Below are positions 13,001 through 25,212 of a stretch of 64,000 nt of DNA, piece by piece. The translations under genes were made by a program, and so were the position numbers. Source of the DNA: Diplosphaera chodatii (Eukaryota; Chlorophyta; Trebouxiophyceae; Prasiolales; Stichococcaceae). The stretch spans positions 1,736,001 to 1,800,000 of the forward strand of contig JAALGY010000001.1 of the NCBI GenBank assembly GCA_032358165.1, written 5' to 3'. The first letter of the stretch is position 1; each line of letters starts with the position of its first letter. The notes under the pieces are model-generated. The model did not search any database, was not told the origin of the DNA, and saw nothing but the letters and a program-made list of their open reading frames with translations.

Positions 13001-14643
13001 GCCGCCTGCCGCTGCGTGTGGCCGATCAGCCTCGGTGCTTTTCCGCTACAGATACCAACATCGGCGGGTTCCGTCTCCACGTGGCCGTCTGCATGCGCAA
13101 CAGGACATCGCACCGCTTACACCTGAGGCCAACAGTCGCAACGCTGCAGTGAAGCAGGGCAAAACCGAGGGCAAGCCAACAGCAAAGGTGGTAGTCATTC
13201 TTCTTCGGCGTCCGATAAACTAGGGCAGGGCACAGAAGGACGCGGGCTGACGCGTTGCTATCACCACAGCGTGGTCGTGCAACGCTGCGGCGTCGATCAC
13301 GGGAGGCAATGGACGAACACGGCACGGTGATGGACACGGGCTGCCCGCAACCCAAACTGTCAAGAGAAACTCAGGCACGGGCAGATCATCGATCCTCGGG
13401 GCAAGCATGCCAGTGTGGCGCCCCCGCGTTCACAACGGCACAGAGCATACAGCAGCGGCTGAGGGCTGCTGGGCAATTGGATGAAGGGCTGCGAAGTTGC
13501 GATCTTTAGGCAAATAGGAGCTTCTAAGAAGCGGACTAGAGCCGAGGCAGGGCACCAAGATGACAGTAGCTTGCCCCCATCTGATGCGCACTTGAACCGT
13601 AGTGAGGTGTTGACAGCCCCACCTGCACTCGGCCGCCGGTGCGTGCTCAGGTGCAGCGTTGCGGCTGAGCCACCTTCGTCACCCCAAACGCGCTCTCCCG
13701 TACTCGGACTGTGGGCTAGGACCTGAGGGTCAGCCGCGTCTGCTGCCCACGAAAGGCAACGACAGGCGGAGCTAATGCTCCTGACAACCCGCAACAGCCG
13801 CAAGCTGGCCTCCGAACGTCAGGCGGAACTTTTCCACGTTTCAGGCTGTGCTTTGCACACACTGACAGGCTTCAATGCTACTTGCTTTCACAGCTTGAAA
13901 AGGGCAACAAGGTTACAGAACACTGCCTCACTGCGAGGTTTGGACCTTAGGCCGCGCAACTTTTCTCAGCTTTGAGATGCAACACGGTGCCTGTCGGGCA
14001 GCTGCTGCGCTTGCCCGGCAAAACCCTAATCTACCATGCCAACATGGCAATGCAGGCTTTGCAGTGTAGCTTAATTAGTCGGTACACTGAGGTGACTACA
14101 GGCATTTGCCACGCAGGCCTGGCGGTTGCACAGCTGGACGCATGATAGAGCACCAGACTGGCAGTGTATGCTTTCATTGCACGCTTTACTTTGACTTATG
14201 CATGGCCATGCGCACATGGGGCGTGGCTCAACACACAGCCTGACAGTAAAGCAGCAAGCACAGATACGGATCCAATCAATATGTACACCCCAGAGAAAGA
14301 ATTGAGTGTGTGCATCACCGAGTGCAGATCAGCCCTTGTATCCTCAGAAATAATAGTAGCACCCATGAGCACAAGGATTGTCCGTAGACCAGCCGCGCTT
14401 TGTGTATGCCAGGAGGCACTTCACAGGGAGTTGGACAAACTCTAAGCAGCTGGCATACTTTCGTCTTGATCAAGCATGATGGTCACCCACAGCCGCGACG
14501 CAGCTCGGGCCACCGGACCCCGCTGCTCCGTGGCAGACACCCTGGAGCGGCAGGGCCAGATCATGCCAGCCGGTGACAGCAATCCCAACTTTAGACCGAA
14601 GGTCTGTGCCGAGGTGCGACAAGGATGAACGACACACAGCGCG
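13001..14643. other. Intergenic stretch upstream of the zipper gene
   Basis: About 1.6 kb without a supported exon. An open minus-strand frame at 13360-13803 has coding-like composition but no recognised motif and no clear splice partner, so it is not called. The interval should include the zipper gene's promoter and the 3' flank of kinase 2. Confidence 0.35.
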
Positions 14644-17600
14644 TTAATCTGCTCTCCGCTCTGGCACCCCAGCAGCGGCGTGGGTTGACGGTTGGAAAGC
14701 GGTACCCTGCTGCGGAGCCACTGCCGGTGGTGCGTTTGCTGCCGCTGCGTCTGCAGTTGGCGCAGGCGGCTGCAGAGCGGCTGGCTGCGTCGGCAGGCGT
14801 GCCGGCGCGCTGGCTGCCACATCCTCCTCCTCGGGGATGGGCGACGGCACCGAGTGCGGCTGCGATGGCGAGAGGGCCGCCGGCATGCGATCCGGCCGCT
14901 GCGGCCCCCCTGCAGCGCCAGGTGGCGGCGCCCTGAGCCTGGCTGCGGCTGCTGCTGCAGCGACAGCATGTGGCGACAGCACCATTGGCACATCGCCAGT
15001 CTGAGCCTCCAGCCGCCCTACACAGCAAAGATACACACGGCTCAGAGCCGTAGTGCAGGTTGGCCTGGCAGTCTGCCCAGCCCCTTTGTTGGCATGCACA
15101 GCAATGTGGCGGGAGGGCGACCAGCTGCCCATAACCACACACCTGGGATGTTCAGCAGCCCGGGGATGCGGCCAGCTGCTTCTGACCCAGAGTCCGACCG
15201 CGTACTGCCACTAGCGCTGCCTGGCGATCCGATTCTGCAGATCGGCACTCAAATACATCAGCAGTGCACAGTGCGCACCTTGATACCCAGGCAAAGCTCC
15301 AGAAGCAACAAGTGCACCGCCAGCCACAGCTTGCACGCAGGCATGCAACACGCATTGGTTCACACATGAGCAGCTGAGGGCTGACCAGGTGCTGCAGTTG
15401 CTCATTCAGAAGCACACCTGTCTCGGAAGGCTGCCTGGCGGCGGGCGGCAACTTCCACCTCCAGCAGGGCACTCAGTTCGCGGTTCAGCTGCTGCACTGT
15501 GGGCCTGCGACATTGCATCACAGGTCTGATGCACCAAGCGTCAGTTGTTGCACGCTGCGGTCACTGTCCAGCGAACCTGGACGATGATACGAGAGCCTGT
15601 GTCGGCAGCCTGCCATGCTCACTTAGCATGTGACACTGCATAGCGGACAATGCACGCATTGTGCGCCCCCCGCACTCCGGCGCCCCGCAAACAGGCAGCG
15701 CAGCAGGTCTGACTGCTGGCACCCCCGCAACCCGCACGCAGGCACATCAGCACCTGTCCTCGGCGCGCTGCGCCCAGCAGGCCTCCATCAGCCGGCGGTA
15801 GGGGGCGGGCAGGGCGTCCGGCACAGGCGGCCGCATCCCCTTGTTCACCACGTTGAACAGGACCTGCATGAACACAACACACCCACCGTGCTTGGGGCAC
15901 TGTGTAAAAATCTTTCACTCGCTGAACATGGGCGGCGAAATGCGTAGACAGGTGGGGCCTGCTGCAGGCCAGCAGGCCACACCTGCATGGTGTTCATGCC
16001 GTGGTGCGGCTGATCCCCCGTCAGCAGGCTCCACATGACCACCGCAAAGCTGTACACCTGCGCAGCAGAGGACCGCAGCCTCAGCAGCATAGGTGACTTA
16101 CATCCTGTTGTGCACACCCTGCTGTGAAAGGTGTTCTCATGCACCCGAGGAGTGCTGCGCTGATTGGTCACCGGTCGAAGTACTGCATTGCAGAGAGGTG
16201 CAACTCACGTCGGCAGACTTGCCCATGTGGCCCTCGCTCAGGAGCTCCACGGGCATGAAGGGCAGCGTGCCGTAGGTCTGCGTGCTGACGTGGGTCTTGT
16301 TCAGATCCAACATGCGGCTCAGCCCGAAGTCTGCCAGCCTGTAGCCGAAGTGACAGTTGAGCTGACATGGCAGTATGGTCAAGTTGAGTGAGTGTCAGCG
16401 CCAGTCAGCACAAGCGGGGACATATGCGCGAAGGATGCTGCACCTTCATGCTGTGCAATGCCTTGCTGGCAGCTGATCTGCAGACCAATATCAGTGACGC
16501 ACTTGCAGATGAAGCCCCGCGGGTCCGCCGTGGTGGACTTGAGCAACACGTTGGCGGGCTTCAGGTCGCCGTGCACGATGCCCAGCGAGTGCAGGTATTC
16601 CAGGCCCTTTGCCACATCCAGCAGCGAGCGGCACACTGACACCTGCTCAGCCATGCCCTACGCTAAACAACGTCTACCCAGGAGCAAGCCGAGGCCGTGT
16701 GGATGCAGGAGCAGACCGAGCGTGACGATGTGGCAGGACGGTGCTGCAAGAGAGCTGGCAGCGTGAACCCACTGTGCGCAGACACTGCTGCCTCATGCGC
16801 CGAGTAGGAGTGCGAGGCAACTCATGCGTGGGGTATGTCTGACGCCCACCATGTCGAGCTGGCTGGGGTCGCTGCGCAGGGCGAAGCGCCGCTGCTGGAT
16901 CGCCTGCTCCAGGTTTCCCTTGTCCGCATACTCCAGGAGCATCCACATCTCGATGCTCTCCTGGACGTCAGTGTCAACAGAGCCGTCCGTGCTGCCGTGC
17001 CGCAGCGCGAGCCATACGACCCCCAACCGGGTTCACTCCCTCGCACGGGTGTGCAGCCACCGCAAGCCAAGCCAAGTGGAATGCTACCCTCATTCCGTCA
17101 CAGGTTGTGCAGAGCGCACGTGCACGAGTGTAGATGAATGCTGCAGCACGCAGGCGGGAACAATGGCAGGGGCACTGCCAGGTGTGGTGCCGAGAATGTT
17201 GCTGGCACCTGCGTGTCAGAAGCGACCTCGGCGGCGGCCGGGATGTGCAGCGCCGGGTCGTCCACGACCTCCACGCGCGCCGGCCGAAAGTCCTCCATGC
17301 TGGCGCTGCGACCGTGCCGGTTCGCCCTGGCCCTGCCTGCAGTGTGTGGACACGTTCCATTTGAACGCATCCTGCCTGCCGCTTGGGGCAACGCTACATG
17401 TCGCTTGACGGCGAGCGGTTTGCTTGTCCTGCAGTCCTGGCCAGCCGGTATGTAACATGGACTCCTGAGGCCAGCAGCTGTTGCGCTCAGTGTGGTCAAG
17501 CACAGGCTCCACATCAGCGGATGGCTTTGCATGGCGCACCCCGCATCGGGTCCGATGAGTACAGCAGCTCGGCGAGCTGCTCTGTCTCGCCGGAGCTGGC

Positions 17601-20600
17601 GCTGTGCGCGTGCTGCAGCAGGCCTCCGCTGCCGCCCAGGCTGCTGCGGCCGCCCGCCACGGGGCTGTCCAGCATGCCGTCCGCGCTGAGCGGCCCGATC
17701 GTGGACCGCGTCCCCGGCCCATTGTAGTCGCTGATGGACTGGATCTGGGGAGCAGACCATGATATAGGTGATATTGCCACGGTTGCCAACTGCAACGGTT
17801 GCCAACTGACTTGCGCCACAGGCTGGTCAACCGAGGATCGCGATTGTTGTGTAGACCTGCAGGCTGGCAGCACAGGCACGCGGTGCAGTGCTTGCATCCG
17901 ACAAGCTACTGGGCACCAAGTCCCAACCCCCTAAACCCTACCTCGCTGCTGGAGCGGGTGGACGCCGCCTTGTTGGCCGCGATCACGGCCAGCGCCCGGT
18001 CTGACGACACCACGCTGGCGGTGGTCCGGGTGTTGGAGCCGCTGTTGGTGCCGCCGTCGCGCTGCCTCGGGAAGCCGTCGGCGTCCGTCGACTCCCGCTG
18101 CCGCCTGATTGCCACCGTGCAGATCTGTGTTGCAGAGCACCAGATCCTCAGTTGTGACCACCATGGTATGGAGGTGTGTGCCAGGCAGCGTTGAGCCCTG
18201 CACCCTGCTGGAACAAGGCGCCAGGCTGTTTCAAGTTAGCTTTAAGTCCTCCTACAACACGAACAGAAGGGCGCAGCAGGTGCGTACAGCCTGAGGTGCA
18301 TGCAGAACTGGCAGTGCCACTGCCTGCGGGCCTGCATCGGTGACTGGATGCTTAAGTAGCCACCCACCCACCTTGTAGCAGGGGATGACGTTGGGGTGCG
18401 ACACCGAGGCGGCAAGCAGCGACTCGCGAGCGCCCTCCACGATGTCCGCCCGACCGCCCTCCTGCTCCCCGGTGTGCTCGACCACTTTGACGGCGATGAG
18501 CACGCCGTTCCACCTGCCTGCACAGCGCCGGCAGCCCCGAGCTTCAGCACGACCTGTTCCCTGTCGAAGACCCGCCAGCGGCACCAGACGCCACTACTGT
18601 GCAACCAGATGCATCGTGTACACCGTGCTGGCAGCCATAGCGGCAGGAGCATTGCATGCAGTGTGCAGTGTGCATGATCGGGGGTTCTCGTGACATTCAC
18701 AGGAGCTGGCACCTTTGTAAATTGACATTGACATTGAATACATACTGGTGGTGGGCCATTTTGGCCTAGCCACAGGCTCTGGCGGAATAACCCAGAGCAA
18801 CATGCACAACGAGTCGTGTCCGAAACCGTTCACTCCACGCTGACAGAATGGTTCCACTCACCTTTGTACACGCGCCCGTAGCTGCCGCGGCCCAGGCTGG
18901 GGCCCACCTCGATGCCGTCCAGGCCCTCCAGCCGCATGCGCATCAGCCGGTGGTGCTGGTCGCCCAGCAGGTCGGACACCTGCTGCCGGTCGCGCTGCCC
19001 CGCCACGCCCGGCGACAGCGGCAGCCTGCGCGGGCGCAAAGCGCAGGCGTGGCCCAGGCACGGGTGCCAGCCCAGCGTGTACTGAAGTGCCAGCACAGCC
19101 ATGATGACAGCATGACAGCATGTGCGTGCTGTGGTAATGCAGTGCTCTCAGGCGCAGCGAGCGGAGGCGCCCTGAGCTCTCGAGGCCACAGCACCTGCTG
19201 GGACCAGAGCCGTCCAGGCTGCGCCCTCTGGAGCTGGGCGGCGACAGCATCTCCGAGGAGGTGCGCTGCAGCCGCTGGCTGCTGCGGCGCGACAGGGACG
19301 ACAGCGACGCGGTGCCGCCCGCCTCGGACGCCGTCTGCTGCGCCGCGGCCAGCGCCTCCTGCGCATCGGACTAGCCGGACAATGAGTAGAAACCGCTGTT
19401 ACAGACTGAGCAAGGTCGTGCGGGGGTACATCAGCATGCAGGCTGGGCAGATGCCGTCTCGCAACGGCCATGATGGTGTGGTAAACCAGCAACTGAGTGT
19501 TCTCACTCGTGGGCCACGGTGACTGCAGCACTGTGGAAAGGATCAGCTGTAAGGCAGTAATGGGCAGTCGCACATGTGCGGCTGCGAGGGCTGTGCTGTG
19601 AACCTTCTCGCGCCGGGTGCGAGCTGCCAGCAGCCAGCACACGGACACCGCCATGACTGCAAAGGCTGTGCCGAGCACTGCGGAGATGATCTCCGAGCGC
19701 AGCACCACCCTGACCCACCGCCACCCAGCTGCAAGCAGAGCAGTCAAGGGCTTGGCGAAAGACGCCCCTGACCCGCATTTTATTAAATGGTGGCGCCTGA
19801 GCATTCCCACTGCTCCTGCGGCCGACCTGATGCTGAAGAAGGAGCGTGACCCTGGGCAGTCATGCACAGGCATCAGGGACCGACCTGCCAACAGGCTCTC
19901 GTCATTGCAGCCCCTGTCGTCGCAGACTTCGCCCTCGTGAGCACAAATGAATGTGGTATTCCGAGCCACTAGAGTGGCTGCCCTGCAGCGACAGTATACA
20001 TAAAGTGAGGGTGAGGCTCCAGAATCAAGGAGCACGGTGGGTCAGTCAATCTGGTCTGTGGTGCCAGGGGGCCGGCTAGAGCCACTGCATCCATGCGCAC
20101 CCAATGATCTGCCCATATGAATCCAGCTGCAGCTGTGTCGAGACGGTCCCAGCGGCGGCAAGCAGTAGGGCGCCTGACTTCTGGACCTCCACAGTGCTGC
20201 CGTACCGACCTGCCAGCTTGGCCGTGAGGCTGGCCTGCAAAAGGGGGCATGCAGGAGGTTCAGTGCGACAACATAGCATGCAGGCACTCGGACCATCAGC
20301 AGCAGCCCACGCACCAGCATTGCAAATCAGGACCCCATACAGACCTGATATGCGCCACAATCCGCATACTCTTGCCCACGCTGATACCTCAGCAGCACTG
20401 AGTCAAACGAGATCTGCACCACGCATCAAGCACAAATACTTGAGAAGTCGGCTATCTCGCAGACGCAGCATATATGTACCTGCAAAATGCTTGCACCCTG
20501 TTGGCACATGACACAGGCAGCATGTTCGCCAGCGCATTGCACCGTGCATGCAGTGGTGTCTTGCTATGTACATGACTCACTGTTGCGCCTGGCGCAAGCT

Positions 20601-21487
20601 GCACAGACGGCCAGAAGACGCTGTCTGCAATGGGGCTGCCCCGCCCGTTTGCTGGAGCAAAGCCCGCCATTGTGACCCGCTCGAAGGCCATGGTGCCACC
20701 ATCGCCGACGAACAGCACATCGGACGTGCCCCCAAAGTCCAACACCCCGGGGCGCTCCCCATCTGCAAGAGTAGCATGGTTTGGAAGCTTGCGCCACCAG
20801 ACTGAGATGTGTGGTACAAGCCTCCCCACCACAGCAACATGGCTATAGGGCTCAGCACTGGGGTCTCAGGCTGCCAAATGCAAGATATCTGACCTGCAGG
20901 AGCCTGCATCCGAGGTCGGCTTGCATGACACGGTAAAAGTACTACATTATCGGGGCGCACACCTGCGGTGGCGATTCTTAGATGGCGGCCAGATGTGACA
21001 GCAGCCGCAGATCGGAAGTGCCGAGGGTCCACACGCACAGTTCCTGTAGCCAGACATGGCGCGCAGGGTCATAGAGCGTCGACGCCCGCCGACGGACGGC
21101 AGTGACGACAGCACAAGTGTCTAAATAACTATCTTCCAGGAGGCCGGCGGTGTGACTGTGAAGGAGGCCATTTTGTCAGCAATGCATTTGTTGACACTGA
21201 CTGACCGCCAACCGGTTGCCGATGGCACTCGGTGTGCGCAGGCTTGCCATTGTAAAAAATTTCTCACCGGCAATCCGAACGTCCTGCACGTCCTTGGTCA
21301 GCAGCGCAGAAGCGAGGGTCTGGCTGTCAGCACAGATGTGATTGTGCCGGTCTGCAGCGCCGTGGCCAGTCACCAGGTGCAGCGCCACGACAGTCACGAG
21401 GAGCAGTAGCTGCTGAGGTTTAGAAGGTCCTGAACTTGGCTGCTTCCTGGTGAGGCTGCCCGGCGATTGTGTGCCTGCCGGGTACAT
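14644..21487 (-). CDS. Receptor-like protein kinase with secreted N-terminal domain and single membrane span (paralogue 2)
   Basis: About 21 exons and 1,000 residues. Exon 1 (21268-21487) starts MYPAGTQSPG with a signal anchor (QLLLLVTVVALHLV). Ectodomain exons lie at 20963-21043 (VRVDPRHFRSAAAV), 20581-20762 (VLDFGGTSDVLFV), 20345-20413, 20101-20234 and 19885-19982. The membrane span is in 19604-19728 (IISAVLGTAFAVMAVSVCWL). The kinase has GRGSYGRVYKG (18862-19025), LIAVKVVEH (18372-18517), an insert of about 165 residues (17227-18124) between the strand ending VIPCYK and the hinge exon WMLLEYADKGNLEQA (16850-16960), HGDLKPANVLL (16503-16642), DFGLSRMLDL and FMPVELLSEGHM (16209-16338), then 15983-16057, 15754-15863 and 15418-15504. 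The tail (14644-15017) is Ala/Pro-rich and ends in TAA. All key catalytic residues are present. Exon order and motifs match kinase 1, so the two are tandem duplicates. A small exon between 21268 and 21043 is unresolved. Confidence 0.85.
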
Positions 21488-21737
21488 ATGCTACGGACAC
21501 CGTTCTACCAGTCATTCGGCCCGCAACTGTAAGGTGCACCATGTCTGTTGGCCGTCCAACAAATGATGCAAAAAGGTGCACATCTTAATGATCGCTACCT
21601 TCCCAGAGTTCGTGTACTAGACGGTCCTTACATCTCTAACGACAACTGGTTCAGCAAGCCCAACAATGATGATTCGCTAAGGGTCCACGTTGACCCATTG
21701 TCCACAAACGCTTGTACGCAGGCGACACAGCGGGCTG

Positions 21738-23620
21738 TCACGCAAAGATGAACCATAACAGGATGGCGAACACCAGCGAAGCAGTGCCAATTCTCCAGTC
21801 AATGACGTCACTGGCCGCGATTGCGGCATCACCATCGCTGAGGCCTGCCACCTTCTCCTGCATTCATGAACATGACGGGCTGACGGCGTGCATCGGTCGT
21901 CGTGTTGCTGGCAACATCGCCATGAGGCATGTCAGATGTTAGCATGCATCTGTGTCTGTGGTATAAACCGGGCAGCGTCACAGAAAGCTGCACACCAGAG
22001 CGCCTTGAACTGTGCCACCGGAGGGGTTGTCGCTGCGTGGCACCACCGTGTTGTATGGGGTGATCTTCACCGGGTCGATGGCCGTGTTCTCTGTTGAATT
22101 GTTCACTGGGTCCATTGTTGCCTGCAAGGCAAGGGTGCAACCATGCTTGATATTGATGGCAGCATGTCCCATCATTGGCATCCAGTGGACGAGCACTGCA
22201 TGGAACAGTTTGTGATGGTGAACATGCGCTGTGACAGCTGAGCTGCGAGGTACCTCTCCAGTTGAGCTTGGGACATTAGGTGGAAGCAGAGGTGCCTCCG
22301 CAGACTCAGCCACCTGCACACAGAGCACAATGGTCAAAGAGGACGGCTACACACTTTGAGGCATGCAGTAACAGAGTTCAACATCAGCAATTTGCCGAAG
22401 CTCAAGATGCCAGAGAGCAAGCACCTGGTTTGGTGGCACATCTGGCCCTGCCATCGTTGATGTAAGGTTTTCGGGTATCAAGCCCGTGCCGCCTGTTGAC
22501 TGCTGCGCAGCCTGCTGCTGCTGCTGCCCGCCTGGAGTGTATGCAGTCTCTGGTGCCTGTCCAGCAGCATGACATGGTCCTGACGTCAGAATGCTACATC
22601 GCGCGATAAAGAGTATCAACCCTTGACAAAGCAATGCTTGTCACAGCACATGATGGTTGTGGAGCAACGCTTGCCTGCACGTCCAGTGGAACGGGCGGCG
22701 TCGGCACAGTCTGCAGCTTGCGAATGCCTGCGGGCAAACCATCCTGCGACATTTGGGGCTGTGACTCTTGGGCAACCTGCGTGGTGCTGGTGGTCTGGTG
22801 TTGCTGGAGAAACGGGGGGATTGCGGACTGATCCGTGCCCGGCTGCTGCTGCAGCCACTCGGTGGCAGCCCTCAGCGTTTCCTGCACTTCAGCACGACAT
22901 TCCAGCGGATGGCAGAGTGCATGCCGTACAAGACACGCATGCCACGGATGAGCCGCGTAGTCAGCCATCAGCCACAGGTGATCCGAAGGTGAGGAAGCTA
23001 AAGGCCATGCAAGCGCTGAGGCATGCAGCAGCAGCTGCTGGTCTTACCTCAACACTGACATGGCTGGACGCTGACGTCTTCTGGGCCGTGGCTGACATCA
23101 TGACGCCGCGGAAGAGGTTCAGGATATCAACGTAAACTATGCTGGCCGGTTCGGTGCAAGCGCTCAACTGCAAGTATTGAAACTCGCACTTCCGAGACAT
23201 TCACCCATGCAGAAGCTGCATGTGCATGTGACCGGTCCAAGATAAATCAGGAAGCTGTCAGATGCAGATCGTGCGCTCTGCACAGTGCGCACCACCAGGA
23301 TCATACAGTCCAGTGCAGAGCCGCCTGACCCTCTCGTGCTGCAGCGCCATAGTGCTAACACGTGTGGGGCATTGTCTTGTCACAGCAGGGCACACATCGC
23401 AGTATGTCCGCCGACAAGGTCAGTCAGCCAGTTGCATGTACGCCAAAGCAAGCCATTGCACCTGCTTTCCAGCAACGTGCAGAACTCAGATGCATCCAGT
23501 GCACTCCGCACACAGGTGGCGGTGCCAAGGCATGAGGCACAGCCCTGCAGCATTGACGCGCCGCTGATGTGCTTCATGGTCGCCTTTGCGCTATGGTTCT
23601 GGTTCATCTAGGTGAGGATC
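21738..23620 (-). CDS. Unrecognised protein with a C-terminal membrane anchor (3' part of gene; 5' end unresolved)
   Basis: Exons join in phase from right to left: one with VYVDILNLFRGVMMSATAQ ending SVE (about 23046-23160), one starting ETLRAATEWLQQQPG and ending PLDVQ (about 22677-22890), a Gln-rich exon APETAYTPGG to DVPPNQ, a 20-residue exon starting VAESAEAPLL, one starting ATMDPVNNSTEN and ending VQGAL, and a last exon (21738-21857) ending in a hydrophobic helix (ASLVFAILLWFIFA) right at the stop. The donor after PLDVQ is GC rather than GT. Further upstream, exons such as CVRSALDASEFCTLLES (about 23.5 kb) look coding, but one junction does not keep phase. The end-on helix suggests a tail-anchored membrane protein with its bulk in the cytosol. 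No family was recognised. Confidence 0.5.
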
Positions 23621-24559
23621 GCCTAGCACCCAACAGATGGTGTAATCTGCTGGTGTGCATGATCGCTCAACGCCTTGCGGTGAGAGGTGCACAGAGCATG
23701 CACCGGTGCAGTGCAGGCGTGCACGCGGGCGCACAGGCGCCAACACTTCAGGGTCGAAGCTTCCAGCTGTCGTTCAGGGAGAACATTATCTCGAATATCA
23801 AGTGAGAGCCCGCGATAATGCCATGGCGTCACGCGGCTTTGATGCAGCCGCTGCAAGATATGCTGGCATAACATGCCGGTTCTGGCAGGATGTAGGGATG
23901 CGTTGAGCAATGTTCAGGCTGTAAGATGATGGCTCGGATCCGTTGGTGCTTTCATGCGAAGGCTGTGCCTGGTACGTACCTGTGCTTGCGGGCTGTAAGC
24001 AGTTCATCAAAGTGTTGCGCTTGACAGCCTGGATACCACGGTGCAGCACCATCACCTGGGCATACCATCGCGCCTGATATCATCAAATGCAAGCTGTTGC
24101 ATACCACGCATACACATGCAGCATGCATGTGTGACGCAGCAGTCTCATTAAAAACCCACAGATCAAGGCATGCAGTCGATGTTAGGATGCAGTCCTTATG
24201 GTCCAGCGCCGATCCTGCTCCTGTTTGCGAGCCCATCGACAACACTCTTTACACAGCTGCAGGACGTCCGCTTGGCGGGTGTCCGTCTGCACTGTCGGAG
24301 ATCTTTGCGACGGCAACTGCCGTCTCAGGCTGCCACGTCAAGCACACGTAACAACATCAGACAAATATTGCCGCTGTATTGCTTGCCGATGCTGCCGCAC
24401 CATGACAGAGACCACCCACGGTGCTGTGTAGTTGTGTGAGCAGCGGCTGGCGCCGAATCTTGCAAATGTCTTCTGTCGCCTCGGGACGCGGGGTTGCAGA
24501 CCTGTAAAGTGCGTTTGCACGCCGCGGCTGCTGCAATACAGGTGAAAGCCTAGGGATAC

Positions 24560-25070
24560 ACAGGAGTCTGCTAGCTGATTGCCGACAAGGTGCGCCTCGC
24601 GCGCCGTACTGGACTCAGCGGTGACACTGCCGCGAAGCTGGTCTTTGCCTTGGGAGGGTCGGCGCACCGAGGTGTCAAGCAAAACTCGGCGCCTGCGGCG
24701 GCCCTGATATGCAGCTTTGTGGATCTTCTACAGCAGTACAGGCTTGGCAATTAGTAGGTGCATGCTGCTTCGACGGCTCGCAGGCCTTATCTGCCCAGCG
24801 AAAGTGTTGAGGTTGTGACTGACACTGGTCACAAGCCTGACTCACTGGCGACAACGGCACAGAACTCGTCTGCAGCGGCTGCCAGCTGCCGACACTTGCG
24901 GGCCTTGCCCAAGGCCCGCATCCTGCGACGCTGATGTGCTGATCCCGGCTGCAGGCGAGCCAGATACTTCTGGAAAGTCACAAGATTCGCACAGGTGAGC
25001 CCGGCTCTGGTGTCTCAGGAACTCTTTGACGTGCTTGCGACGCCGAGCCAGCCTCGCAGCTCCGTGTTGT
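24560..25070 (-). other. Possible 5' exons of the membrane-anchored gene
   Basis: The minus strand reads a basic, coding-like exon at about 24845-24935 (RRRMRALGKARKCRQLAA then DEFCAVVA) followed by a plausible GT donor, and another coding-like stretch near 24570-24690 (SVRRPSQGKDQLRGSV). Neither could be joined with confidence to the exons at 21.7-23.6 kb. They may belong to that gene or to a separate short gene lying head-to-head with the plus-strand bZIP gene. Confidence 0.25.
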
Positions 25071-25212
25071 TGAGGCAAGTGTGAAGCTGGTTGACCTTCC
25101 AGTCTGCTGGCAGCTCAGCATGTCTAGCACAGCACAGACACGTCCATACACGACACTGGGCCTGTAGTGTGCTCATGCCATCGCAGGCGACCACAGCCGC
25201 TGGGACACCCTG

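Noticed and set aside
13360..13803. 147-residue open minus-strand frame upstream of the zipper gene
   Set aside because: No motif, no in-phase junction with the zipper gene's exons, whose first exon already has a good ATG at 13000.
17925..17945. Telomere-like CCCTAAACCCTA sequence
   Set aside because: Only a little over one repeat unit, inside an intron next to a splice donor of kinase 2. Not an internal telomere tract.
23046..23160. VYVDILNLF as a Bax-inhibitor-1 family signature (YLDxxNLF)
   Set aside because: The neighbouring exons lack the several membrane helices required by that family; only one end-on helix is seen.
23560..23612. Plus-strand hydrophobic tail FMVAFALWFWFI before a stop
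   Set aside because: No upstream splice partner on the plus strand. It overlaps minus-strand sequence with better exon structure.
24200..24300. Plus-strand frame reading TTLFTQLQDVRLAGV, resembling the N-terminal ectodomain motif of kinase 2 (LTKDVQDVRIAG)
   Set aside because: Very short, no signal peptide or downstream ectodomain exons on the plus strand. Judged coincidental.
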